Positions 9,344 through 16,244 of a DNA stretch of 64,000 nucleotides are shown here, in pieces. Position numbers and translations under genes: made by a program. The stretch comes from Winogradskyella haliclonae (GTDB taxonomy: Bacteria > Bacteroidota > Bacteroidia > Flavobacteriales > Flavobacteriaceae): contig NZ_BMDQ01000001.1 of assembly GCF_014635865.1 (NCBI RefSeq), positions 310,001 through 374,000 on the forward strand. Reading direction: 5' to 3'. Numbering within the stretch: position 1 is the first letter of the stretch; every line of letters begins with the position of its first letter. The notes under the pieces are model-generated. The model searched no databases. It had not been told where the DNA came from and was given only the letters and a program-made list of their open reading frames with translations.

Positions 9344-9958
9344 TTAACTTTTATCTGGTTCTGCTTCTGAGAGTTTCATAGGATACATGTCCTTAATTCT
9401 CTTAATATCGGCGTTCAGCTTTTCGTCTTTATTAAACTGATTCTTTTCTTTCTCCTCTAACATGGATGCAAAAGATCTGTTAAAAATACGTTGAGCTTCT
9501 CTTTCTCTCAGCTCGTTATAAGCTGCAACTAGTTCGTTCTGTACTTCGATATATCTGCCATAACTAGTTTCTCTATCATGCTTTAGCGTAATAATTGCCT
9601 TATCGGGATGATCTGACGAAGCTGGGTCTTTTTTACCTCTACAGTAAGTACATGACTCACCTTCTGCATTAACATCTCCACCATTATCTAAGAAGTCTAC
9701 TGCTGCCTGTCTTAAATCTTTGATATCCATTTCCTCTTCTTCAACCAAAAGACGGTCATCTCTATTTACCAAAATAGTAAACAAGTTTTTTTGTTTAATA
9801 ATTGGTGGCTCAGTTTGTGAATCATCAATTGGCGGCAAACTTCTTAAAATACCTTTATCCTTCTCGATTGTAGTTGTTACTAAGAAAAATATCAATAGTA
9901 AGAAAGCAATGTCAGCCATTGAACCTGCGTTAACTTCTGGTGCTGCTCTTTTTGCCAT
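9344..9958 (-). CDS. exbD: ExbD-family protein with periplasmic CxxC insertion
   Basis: A 204-residue ExbD with a single helix (about 14-31) and the conserved aspartate at D16 (MADIAFLLLIFFLVT). It is longer than its neighbour. It has an insertion containing C103-TY-C106 followed by a basic, proline-containing stretch, and a long charged helical tail (about 140-204). The CxxC lies on the periplasmic side and could be redox active or bind metal; that is inference. It is third in the ExbB operon, so two different ExbD subunits are encoded together. Confidence 0.9.
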   Translation of the reverse strand: MAKRAAPEVNAGSMADIAFLLLIFFLVTTTIEKDKGILRSLPPIDDSQTEPPIIKQKNLFTILVNRDDRLLVEEEEMDIKDLRQAAVDFLDNGGDVNAEGESCTYCRGKKDPASSDHPDKAIITLKHDRETSYGRYIEVQNELVAAYNELREREAQRIFNRSFASMLEEKEKNQFNKDEKLNADIKRIKDMYPMKLSEAEPDKS

Positions 9959-9964
9959 AATCTA

Positions 9965-10402
9965 CTATTTACTTAATATTTTTTTTACTCCTGAGAAAAT
10001 CATTGAAACTGCAGCAATAGCTAATAGTATATAAAAAGCTACTAAACCTGCACCTACCATTTGAGACTGACCATCAGTTGCAATACCATCCTGTAACTTA
10101 TAAGCTCTAGTGTCTCCTCCTGAAACTACATAAGAAATAACAAGTACAGCAACAAAAGCGCCAACTCCTATTAATGTGTTTTTAAGACCTGCTGTATTTG
10201 TAAATAAATTTTTGACTACAAAGAATACAACAAATGCTAATACTATTCCTAATATTATGTATGCTACATAAGCCATAGGATCTACTAAGCCAGCAGACTC
10301 ACCACTCTTGATTGCGTCATCTCCTGCAGAAATAATTCTAACAAGAAAAACAATACCAAGAACCCCTAGTAAGGCTGCTACTATTTTTAATATTTTATGC
10401 AT
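9965..10402 (-). CDS. conserved small integral membrane protein in the ExbB operon
   Basis: 145 residues with about four hydrophobic helices (roughly 5-25, 45-65, 75-95, 118-138) and a short basic C terminus (VKKILSK). I recognise no named domain. It sits between exbB (10 bases upstream) and the first exbD (6 bases downstream). This spacing suggests cotranscription and a possible role in assembling or modulating the motor complex, which is inferred from position only. Confidence 0.75.
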   Translation of the reverse strand: MHKILKIVAALLGVLGIVFLVRIISAGDDAIKSGESAGLVDPMAYVAYIILGIVLAFVVFFVVKNLFTNTAGLKNTLIGVGAFVAVLVISYVVSGGDTRAYKLQDGIATDGQSQMVGAGLVAFYILLAIAAVSMIFSGVKKILSK

Positions 10403-10411
10403 ATCTACTTC

Positions 10412-11185
10412 TTATTTTTTGTGTCTTACTAATAAATCCATCAATGTGATAGAAGAATCTTCCATATCGTTTACAATACTATCAATCTTAGCGATGATGT
10501 AGTTGTAAAAAATCTGAAGTATAATAGCCACAATAAGACCAAATACAGTTGTTAAAAGTGCTACTTTAATACCACCTGCTACTAAAGAAGGTTGCATGTC
10601 TCCAGCTGCTTCAATTTTATCGAATGCTTGAATCATACCAATTACCGTACCCATGAAACCTAACATTGGTGCAAGTGCGATAAATAATGATATCCAAGAA
10701 ACATTTTTCTCTAATTGTCCCATTTGTACACCACCGTAAGCTACAACAGCTTTTTCAGCAGCATCAATATCTTCGTCTGCTCTGTCTAAACCTTGGTAAA
10801 ATATAGATGCAACAGGACCTTTTGTATTTCTACAAACTTCCTTAGCAGCTTCGATACCACCAGATGCCAAAGCATCCTCAACATTTTGAGTTAATTTCTT
10901 TGAATTTGTAGTAGAAAGATTTAAAAAGATAATTCTTTCAATAGCAATTGCTAAACCAAGAATTAAACATAATAAAACGATTCCCATAAACCCAGGACCA
11001 CCTTCAATAAATCTCTTTTTTAATTCTTGATGAAACCCTAAGTCTTCAGCTGCTGCTTCATTTGTTTCTTGGGCTACATTTGCAACAGTTGTTGTTGCGG
11101 CTGCTACTGTTGTTGTTGCATTTGCATTAACAGTTCCAATAACCATTAAACATGTAATGGCTAGGATAGAAAATAATCTTTTCAT
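10412..11185 (-). CDS. exbB: MotA/TolQ/ExbB proton channel family protein
   Basis: Membrane proton-channel subunit of an ExbB-ExbD motor. It has 257 residues: an N-terminal signal-like helix (1-23), an alanine/threonine-rich linker, then the three-helix ExbB core. The core shows MGIVLLCLILGLAIAIERI, the cytoplasmic domain, and the conserved APMLGFMGTVIGMIQAF followed by a final helix near residues 205-230. The extra cleavable-looking N terminus is common in Bacteroidota homologues. It is first in an operon with a membrane protein and two exbD genes. Confidence 0.93.
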   Translation of the reverse strand: MKRLFSILAITCLMVIGTVNANATTTVAAATTTVANVAQETNEAAAEDLGFHQELKKRFIEGGPGFMGIVLLCLILGLAIAIERIIFLNLSTTNSKKLTQNVEDALASGGIEAAKEVCRNTKGPVASIFYQGLDRADEDIDAAEKAVVAYGGVQMGQLEKNVSWISLFIALAPMLGFMGTVIGMIQAFDKIEAAGDMQPSLVAGGIKVALLTTVFGLIVAIILQIFYNYIIAKIDSIVNDMEDSSITLMDLLVRHKK

Positions 11186-11261
11186 TGTCTTGAATCTTAA
11201 TTTTTATTAGTTAAAGTGTTAAAGATAAAAAAAATATGTAACTATTTAAGTAAAACATCAG

Positions 11262-11349
11262 CAGAGAGGAAGGGATTCGAACCCTCGAAACGCTTTTGGC
11301 GTTTACACACTTTCCAGGCGTGCGCCTTCGACCACTCGGCCACCTCTCT
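11262..11349 (-). tRNA. tRNA-Ser (GGA)
   Basis: On the minus strand a cloverleaf of 88 bases starts AGAGAGG and closes with CCTCTCT plus discriminator G. The anticodon loop is CTGGAAA, giving anticodon GGA. A long variable arm (class II) and the T-arm GGTTCGAATCC are present. The 3' CCA is not encoded. Confidence 0.96.
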
Positions 11350-11380
11350 GTAAGTCTTAAAAATTACAGAACGCCAAATA

Positions 11381-11424
11381 ACAAAAAAATCTTTAAACAC
11401 TAAAATTATGGGCGTTAATTTTAG
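11381..11424 (-). terminator. possible terminator overlapping the ansA stop
   Basis: CTAAAATTA (11400-11408) and TAATTTTAG (11416-11424) form a perfect 9-bp stem with a 7-base loop. On the minus strand it is followed, after a short gap, by a T-rich run. The stem includes the asparaginase stop codon. Confidence 0.5.
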
Positions 11425-12446
11425 GACATTTCGCCACGTAGTGACGTTTCATAAATGCTTTGAAACTCTAAAGGATTAATATCCTGTCCAATGAGGTACA
11501 TTAACTTTGTTATTGCAGCCTCAGTAGTTAAATCTTTTCCAGAGATAATACCAATTTCTTTTAACTGCGAGCTCGTTTCATACTGTCCCATATTTACACT
11601 TCCGCCAGCACATTGCGTAACGTTAATAATATACATACCTCTTTTAACAGCTTCTCTCAACAAATCAATGAACCAAGTTTCTGTAGTAGCATTACCCGAT
11701 CCATAAGTTTCTATAACTAATCCTTTAATGAGTTTACTTCGTAAAACAGCTTCTAATATTGGTTTTGATATGCCTGGAAATAATTTAAGTATCGCAACAT
11801 TAGTATCCAGCTTTTTATTAACCTTAAGCGCAAGTCCTTCATTAGGTTTTAAAAGATACTCTTTGTTAACATTGAGATTTACGCCAGATTCTGCCAAATT
11901 TGGATAATTCAAAGACTCAAAGGCTTCAAAATGCTCCGCATTAATTTTTGTCGTGCGATTGCCTCTGTATAATTTGTATTCAAAATATAAGCCTACTTCT
12001 CTTATAATAGGTATACCATTATTATTGAGTGTCGCTAATTGAATAGATGTAATTAGGTTTTCTTTTGCATCTGTTCTTAAATCTCCTATTGGGAGTTGAG
12101 ACCCAGTAAATATAATAGGCTTTGCTAAGTTTTCGAGTATAAAACTCAAAGCGGATGCAGAATAACTCATTGTATCACTGCCATGCAATACAACAAAACC
12201 GTCAAAGCGTTTATAATTGTCTTTAATTGTGTCTGCTATTACGCACCAATATTCTGGATTAATATTAGAGGAATCTATAGGTTCTTCAAAAGATATAGTT
12301 TCTATATTACAATCTAGCAATCGTAATTCTGGTATTCTTTGTATAAGATTATTAAAATCAAAAGCCTTTAATGCGCCAGTATTGACATCTTTTACCATAC
12401 CAATAGTTCCGCCTGTGTATATTAAAAGTATGTTTTGTTTTTTCAT
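11421..12446 (-). CDS. ansA: type I L-asparaginase
   Basis: Hydrolyses asparagine to aspartate and ammonia. It has no signal peptide and is cytosolic. About 341 residues show the first active-site motif IYTGGTIGM (Thr14 as numbered from the chosen start) and the second as HGSDTMSYSAS. The second has Ser-Asp where many relatives have Thr-Asp; this substitution is conservative. The C-terminal domain carries a typical ETYGSGNA segment. The start is ATG 12446 (MKKQN), just after the tatD stop. An ATG at 12458 would overlap tatD by 11 bases. It forms an operon with tatD. Confidence 0.9.
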   Translation of the reverse strand: MKKQNILLIYTGGTIGMVKDVNTGALKAFDFNNLIQRIPELRLLDCNIETISFEEPIDSSNINPEYWCVIADTIKDNYKRFDGFVVLHGSDTMSYSASALSFILENLAKPIIFTGSQLPIGDLRTDAKENLITSIQLATLNNNGIPIIREVGLYFEYKLYRGNRTTKINAEHFEAFESLNYPNLAESGVNLNVNKEYLLKPNEGLALKVNKKLDTNVAILKLFPGISKPILEAVLRSKLIKGLVIETYGSGNATTETWFIDLLREAVKRGMYIINVTQCAGGSVNMGQYETSSQLKEIGIISGKDLTTEAAITKLMYLIGQDINPLEFQSIYETSLRGEMS

Positions 12447-12447
12447 C

Positions 12448-13215
12448 TTATATCCCAAAAATTGCTTTAGAGTTTTCTGTTGTAATACGAGCTATTTCTT
12501 CAGTAGATAAACCATACAATTCTGAAAGTTTCTCTAATACCTTAATAACATATTGACTTTCGTTACGTTTTCCTCTGTAGGGTTTAGGTGCAAGATATGG
12601 TGAATCTGTTTCAAGAACAATATGCTTTAAATCTATTTGATGAATAAACTGATTAATTTTTCCGTTTTTGAACGTCACCACACCACCTATTCCTAACTTC
12701 ATATTATAAGAAATGGCTTGTTTAGCTTGATCTAAGTTTCCTGTAAAACAATGAAATATCCCAAACAAATCATCACTTTTTTCTTGTTCTAAAACTTCAA
12801 AGATTTCATCAAAAGCTTCTCGACAATGTATTACAATAGGCAGCTTGTATTTTTTTGCCAAGTTAATCTGATGCTTAAATGCTTCAACCTGTATTGGCAA
12901 AGTGCTTTTGTCCCAATAGAGATCAATTCCTATTTCCCCAACAGCGTAGAAATCTCTTGCTTGAAATTGTTCTTCAATATGTTTAAGCTCTTCTTTGTAA
13001 TTTTCTTTTACAGAAGTGGGGTGCAGCCCCATCATTAAAAACACCTCGTTAGGAAACTCTGCCTCTAGTTTATACATCGCTTCAGTATAACTAGAGTCAA
13101 TGGCTGGAATAAAAAAGCGCTTTACATTAGCCTCGATAGCACGTTGTATCATCTCATGCCTATCTTCGTCAAAGGCTTCACTATATAAATGTGTATGCGT
13201 ATCTGTAATTATCAT
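12448..13215 (-). CDS. TatD-family metal-dependent hydrolase
   Basis: A TIM-barrel hydrolase of the TatD DNase family, about 255 residues. It shows the N-terminal metal motif TDTHTHLY, GLHPTSV, GEIGIDLYW, PIVIHCREA, FHCFTGN and LETDSPYLAP, in the expected order. Members act as 3'-5' DNases or RNases, or on small substrates. The start is ATG 13215, because a TAnnTTTG element on the minus strand lies 5 bases upstream and would exclude the longer frame from 13230. It precedes ansA in the same transcript. Confidence 0.93.
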   Translation of the reverse strand: MIITDTHTHLYSEAFDEDRHEMIQRAIEANVKRFFIPAIDSSYTEAMYKLEAEFPNEVFLMMGLHPTSVKENYKEELKHIEEQFQARDFYAVGEIGIDLYWDKSTLPIQVEAFKHQINLAKKYKLPIVIHCREAFDEIFEVLEQEKSDDLFGIFHCFTGNLDQAKQAISYNMKLGIGGVVTFKNGKINQFIHQIDLKHIVLETDSPYLAPKPYRGKRNESQYVIKVLEKLSELYGLSTEEIARITTENSKAIFGI

Positions 13216-13219
13216 AGCG

Positions 13220-13227
13220 CAAAAATA
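13220..13227 (-). promoter_or_regulatory. TAnnTTTG promoter for tatD-ansA
   Basis: The plus strand reads CAAAAATA, which is TATTTTTG on the minus strand. It ends 4 bases before the tatD ATG. A possible -33 TTG lies at 13251-13253 (spacer 23). The near-absent leader indicates almost leaderless mRNA. Confidence 0.65.
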
Positions 13228-13236
13228 CACATCTTT

Positions 13237-13983
13237 TTAGTCTAGTTTATCAATTAATTTTTGAGCTTTTTCGTAATAGATTGTATCCTCAGACAGGCCT
13301 TTAAGAAGCGCTACACATGCTTTGGTATCTTCTTGTTTTAGCTTGCTCAAAGCAGCATACCAGAGTGCTTCATTCTTATAAGCTGATTTTCCCGAAAATA
13401 TTTGTTTTAAAACAGTATCTGCCTCTTCAAACTTATCTTGTTCAATTTGGCTAATAGCTCTGTACAGCTTTACTTCATCATTATCCGAATCTGTTTTCAA
13501 AATTTCAGATAAATAGACTTCGGCATCTTTATAGTTTTTTTCATTAAATGCCTTCTGAGCTTTAATGACGACATCTTCGACATTCCCTCTTACCGACAAA
13601 CTAATAACACCATAGTCTGAATAATCTTCATAGCCTGGTGCTGAAAATCTATTAAAGATAAACAAGCCTAAAAACACAATAACTGTAGCAGCAATAGCTA
13701 GTTGGCTAATCTTAAATCTTTTTGACTTCTTTAGAGGCTGAGCTTGATGTTCTTGTTTATTAAAATAGGTATTAGATATGGCTTTTAAATTAGTTTCAAA
13801 ATCTTTTGAAGCCTTAGCTTCTCCATAACTGTGCTCTAAAAACTCTGATAGTTCTTTATAGGTTTCAAAGTCCTTTCTAAATTCAGAATCTGAACTTAAC
13901 TTTTCTTCAAAAGCCAACACCTCTTTATCCGATAAGGATTTAGAAATGTAATTCTCAAACGCTATGTAATTTTCTTCCTTCAT
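13237..13983 (-). CDS. anti-sigma-like single-pass TPR membrane protein
   Basis: 248 residues. The N-terminal 90 residues are cytoplasmic in pattern and resemble the helical part of anti-sigma factors (FENYISKSLSDKEVLAFEEK), but no zinc-binding HxxxCxxC is present. A basic stretch (85-91, KKSKRFK) precedes one membrane helix (about 93-112). The positive-inside rule then places the C-terminal TPR region (about 135-245) in the periplasm. Its ATG overlaps the sigma-factor stop by one base (TAATG), so translation is probably coupled. Location and topology point to an anti-sigma protein; this is inferred, as sequence identity to a known one is not visible. Confidence 0.75.
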   Translation of the reverse strand: MKEENYIAFENYISKSLSDKEVLAFEEKLSSDSEFRKDFETYKELSEFLEHSYGEAKASKDFETNLKAISNTYFNKQEHQAQPLKKSKRFKISQLAIAATVIVFLGLFIFNRFSAPGYEDYSDYGVISLSVRGNVEDVVIKAQKAFNEKNYKDAEVYLSEILKTDSDNDEVKLYRAISQIEQDKFEEADTVLKQIFSGKSAYKNEALWYAALSKLKQEDTKACVALLKGLSEDTIYYEKAQKLIDKLD

Positions 13984-14564
13984 TACAACTTAAGCTGGTT
14001 AAATTTGGGTGATTTTCGCACCATTTCGGTTAATTTACCAATGCACAAAGATTTCTTTTTTCTGGCATAAGCATAAGTTACACCAAGACGTTCTGCAACC
14101 TCTTCCATAGATTTTATTTTAAAAGTTGCTTTAAGCAAATCTTTACAAGCATCACCCAACTTATTAAACATCTCAGCAAACAAAGCTTGTTTTTCGCCAA
14201 AAATTTCAGTTTCGAAGGCTAATTCTTGTGCATCGTCACCTATAGATACAGTTGCCTCATTAATTGTTACCTCTTTATTGTAATTTTTTTTGAGGTGGTT
14301 TAACCATTTACGTTTACACAGCAGAAAAAAATAGGCATCAAACGGGCAAGTGAGTTGTAAGTTTTTTTGACTTGCTTGATGATATATAGTAATAATGGCC
14401 TCTTGAATAATGTCTTGGGCTTCATCTGCACTTCCATTATTCTGTTTAATATAATTAACCACTTTAGGCGCATACTTATCATATATAGATTGTATCACAA
14501 AAGAGTTGTTTTGCAACAATCCAGTAATATATTTCTGGTCTTCATGATTTTTTTTTTCGCCCAA
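13983..14564 (-). CDS. ECF-type sigma-70 family factor
   Basis: 193 residues with sigma region 2 (about 25-95, including YDKYAPKVVNYIKQ and ADEAQDIIQEA) and region 4 (about 130-180, with the helix-turn-helix MEEVAERLGVTYAYARKKK). Regions 1 and 3 are absent, as in ECF factors. The only usable start is TTG at 14564. There is an in-frame stop shortly upstream and no in-frame ATG until far inside the gene. A run of ten A (codons 4-7) follows the start and could slip. Overlap with the anti-sigma-like gene suggests a sigma/anti-sigma pair. The likely targets are the divergent genes starting at 14680 and 15182. Confidence 0.9.
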   Translation of the reverse strand: MGEKKNHEDQKYITGLLQNNSFVIQSIYDKYAPKVVNYIKQNNGSADEAQDIIQEAIITIYHQASQKNLQLTCPFDAYFFLLCKRKWLNHLKKNYNKEVTINEATVSIGDDAQELAFETEIFGEKQALFAEMFNKLGDACKDLLKATFKIKSMEEVAERLGVTYAYARKKKSLCIGKLTEMVRKSPKFNQLKL

Positions 14565-14607
14565 TAGCCCCTGTATTTTCTACTAATTTAAAAAAACTTT
14601 AAAGAAA

Positions 14608-14640
14608 CAGGGTAACAATTTTATTAGGATACTGATATAA
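14608..14640 (+). promoter_or_regulatory. putative ECF sigma promoter, copy 1
   Basis: CAGGGTAACAA (14608-14618), a 14-base spacer, then TGATATAA (14633-14640), 39 bases before the ATG at 14680. The same two blocks with the same spacing occur before the next gene (15121-15153). It does not resemble TAnnTTTG. It lies in the intergenic space shared with the divergent sigma gene. Confidence 0.65.
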
Positions 14641-14679
14641 GGTTGTAACGAGAAAATTAATCCTTAAAAATTAGAAATT

Positions 14680-15111
14680 ATGAAACGTTCAATTTTAATT
14701 ATCAGTACAGTAGTATTATCGTTCTTAAACTTAAACGCTACAACATTAAAAACAAAGGCAACTAAAGCAATTGTTAAAACAGAAATTACAGAAAACAATA
14801 TTACAACTGAGTACGAGTGGTCTGTAAAAACCTTAACAGGGAAAAGCTCAGGAACTTCATCTAGTCTGGAAGAAGCCAAAGAAATGATAAGACTTTTTAG
14901 CCGTAATGAAGTGGTTCTTGAAAAAAAGATAATTAGTTATCACGTATTAAAAAGTGATGCCTCAGACAGTAGAACTTATTACTGGGAAGTAGACTCCACA
15001 AACGGAAAGGCTAAAGGTTACTCTTCTTCTGAAAGAGACGCAAGAGCAATGATTGCACTTGTCACAAAAGGTGAAGTAATTACCTATAAAATAATTACAA
15101 GTAAAAAATAA
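14680..15111 (+). CDS. exported protein with duplicated 40-residue repeat
   Basis: 143 residues. A signal peptide covers about 1-20 (ends NLNA). The mature protein holds two copies of one unit, at about 45-84 and 100-138, sharing Y-x-W-x-V, a GKxxGxSSS block, an A-x-x-MI helix and EV-x-x-x-KI. The shape (two strands, helix, strand) recalls short tandem domains such as DUF1508, but similarity is weak and I make no assignment. It is probably periplasmic. It is the first gene divergent from the sigma factor and is preceded by the shared promoter motif. Nothing suggests an enzyme. Confidence 0.75.
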   Translation: MKRSILIISTVVLSFLNLNATTLKTKATKAIVKTEITENNITTEYEWSVKTLTGKSSGTSSSLEEAKEMIRLFSRNEVVLEKKIISYHVLKSDASDSRTYYWEVDSTNGKAKGYSSSERDARAMIALVTKGEVITYKIITSKK

Positions 15112-15119
15112 AACCAAAA

Positions 15120-15145
15120 ACAGGGTAACAAAATTGTTGCCCTGT
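15120..15145. repeat. 26-base inverted repeat overlapping promoter copy 2
   Basis: ACAGGGTAACAA is followed after two A by TTGTTGCCCTGT, giving 12 pairs with one T-G mismatch. It contains the whole -35-like block and most of the spacer. As RNA it could also be a hairpin at the end of the preceding gene, though no T-run follows. No such dyad exists in promoter copy 1. Confidence 0.6.
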
Positions 15146-15153
15146 TGATATAA
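15121..15153 (+). promoter_or_regulatory. putative ECF sigma promoter, copy 2
   Basis: CAGGGTAACAA (15121-15131), a 14-base spacer, then TGATATAA (15146-15153), with the same block sequences and spacing as at 14608. Both leaders also end in the same bases, TTAGAAATTATGAAA, across the start codon. Confidence 0.65.
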
Positions 15154-15181
15154 AGGTGTAAAACAATAAATATTAGAAATT

Positions 15182-16165
15182 ATGAAAACTTTAAAATCAA
15201 TTTTCGGAACCTTATTAATGATGGCAGTTATATTAACAAGCTGCAAAACTTCAGATGATTTAGACCCAATACTCCCTTTTGTCCCAACACAACAAGAGTT
15301 TCAAACTCTAAAAGAAAACGCTCGCGAAGCTTTAAAACAAGATTTTCAGCTTACGGTTGAAGACGGAATAACGACTCTAACAACAGCTAGTGGTGTTAGT
15401 GTTAGCATTAACGGTGCTTGTTTAACTCTTAATGGAAACGCTGCAACTGGATTAGTAGATGTAGAGCTAACAGAAATTTTTGATAAAGCAAACATGTTAA
15501 AAACAAACAGAAACACAATGGGTACATTACCAAATGGAGATAAAGCTATGTTGTTGACCGGTGGAGAGTTTTTAATAGAAGCTTTTCAAAACGGAATTGC
15601 GTTAGAAACAAACTGCCCAATAGAGTTACAGATACCATCTAATCTTACTGGCGGTGATGACCCAGCAATGGAGCTTTGGACTGGTAGAATTGACGAAAAT
15701 GACAACTTAACTTGGGACGAAATGGAAGGTGGTCCTCAAGGAATGGGTGGTGAAGTTTTTGCAGAAGGCGGACAATATTATGCATTCTTTAATGACTTTG
15801 GTTGGAGTAATGTAGATCGTTTTTATAATGATCCAAGACCAAAAACAACAATCTTAGTTGCGCCACCAACAGGTTATGATAATACAAATAGTTCTGTGTT
15901 TATCTCTTACGATGGTGAAGATACAGGATTAGCAAACCTTGACACTTATGATACTGGATCAGGATTATTCAGTGAGCATTATGGACAGATTCCTATTGGT
16001 TTAGAGTGCCACATCATTTTTGCATCACCAAATGAAACCGGGGGATGGTTATATCATATTCAAGCAGTGACAATAGCAGCTAATGATCAGATTACTTTTA
16101 ACGCTGGTAATTTAATTTCAGCAACAGATACTGAATTAACAACTGTCATAAATGCCCTACCATAA
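15182..16165 (+). CDS. predicted lipoprotein of the sigma/CHAT locus
   Basis: 327 residues with a lipoprotein signal and lipobox LTSC (Cys21), so probably anchored to the outer or inner membrane. Residues about 55-140 (TTASGVSVSINGACLTLNG onward) form a beta-rich domain with the VDVELTEIFDKANML pattern. I have the impression that this pattern occurs in exported Bacteroidota proteins, where it looks ZU5-like; that is a weak assignment. The remainder is glycine/aspartate-rich with no catalytic motif. It has its own copy of the shared promoter and a strong terminator after it (16178-16213), so it can be transcribed separately from the genes downstream. Confidence 0.75.
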   Translation: MKTLKSIFGTLLMMAVILTSCKTSDDLDPILPFVPTQQEFQTLKENAREALKQDFQLTVEDGITTLTTASGVSVSINGACLTLNGNAATGLVDVELTEIFDKANMLKTNRNTMGTLPNGDKAMLLTGGEFLIEAFQNGIALETNCPIELQIPSNLTGGDDPAMELWTGRIDENDNLTWDEMEGGPQGMGGEVFAEGGQYYAFFNDFGWSNVDRFYNDPRPKTTILVAPPTGYDNTNSSVFISYDGEDTGLANLDTYDTGSGLFSEHYGQIPIGLECHIIFASPNETGGWLYHIQAVTIAANDQITFNAGNLISATDTELTTVINALP

Positions 16166-16177
16166 TTCTTGACCTGT

Positions 16178-16213
16178 AAAAGCGATGACCAAGGGGGAGT
16201 CATCGCTTTTTTT
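16178..16213 (+). terminator. intrinsic terminator after the lipoprotein gene
   Basis: A perfect 12-bp stem (AAAAGCGATGAC with GTCATCGCTTTT) with a G-rich 9-base loop is followed by more T. It separates the lipoprotein gene from the PKD-CHAT-protease operon. Confidence 0.92.
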
Positions 16214-16244
16214 TATATTTAAGTGCAATCAACTCAATATAATT

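Noticed and set aside
14262..14275. Minus-strand AGGTAACAAT resembling the -35-like block of the locus
   Set aside because: Inside the sigma coding region and not followed by TGATATAA at 14 bases; treated as chance.
16185..16244. Extended N terminus of the PKD-barrel protein
   Set aside because: Would be translated from the terminator stem and lacks a signal peptide at its start; ATG 16245 gives a normal one.
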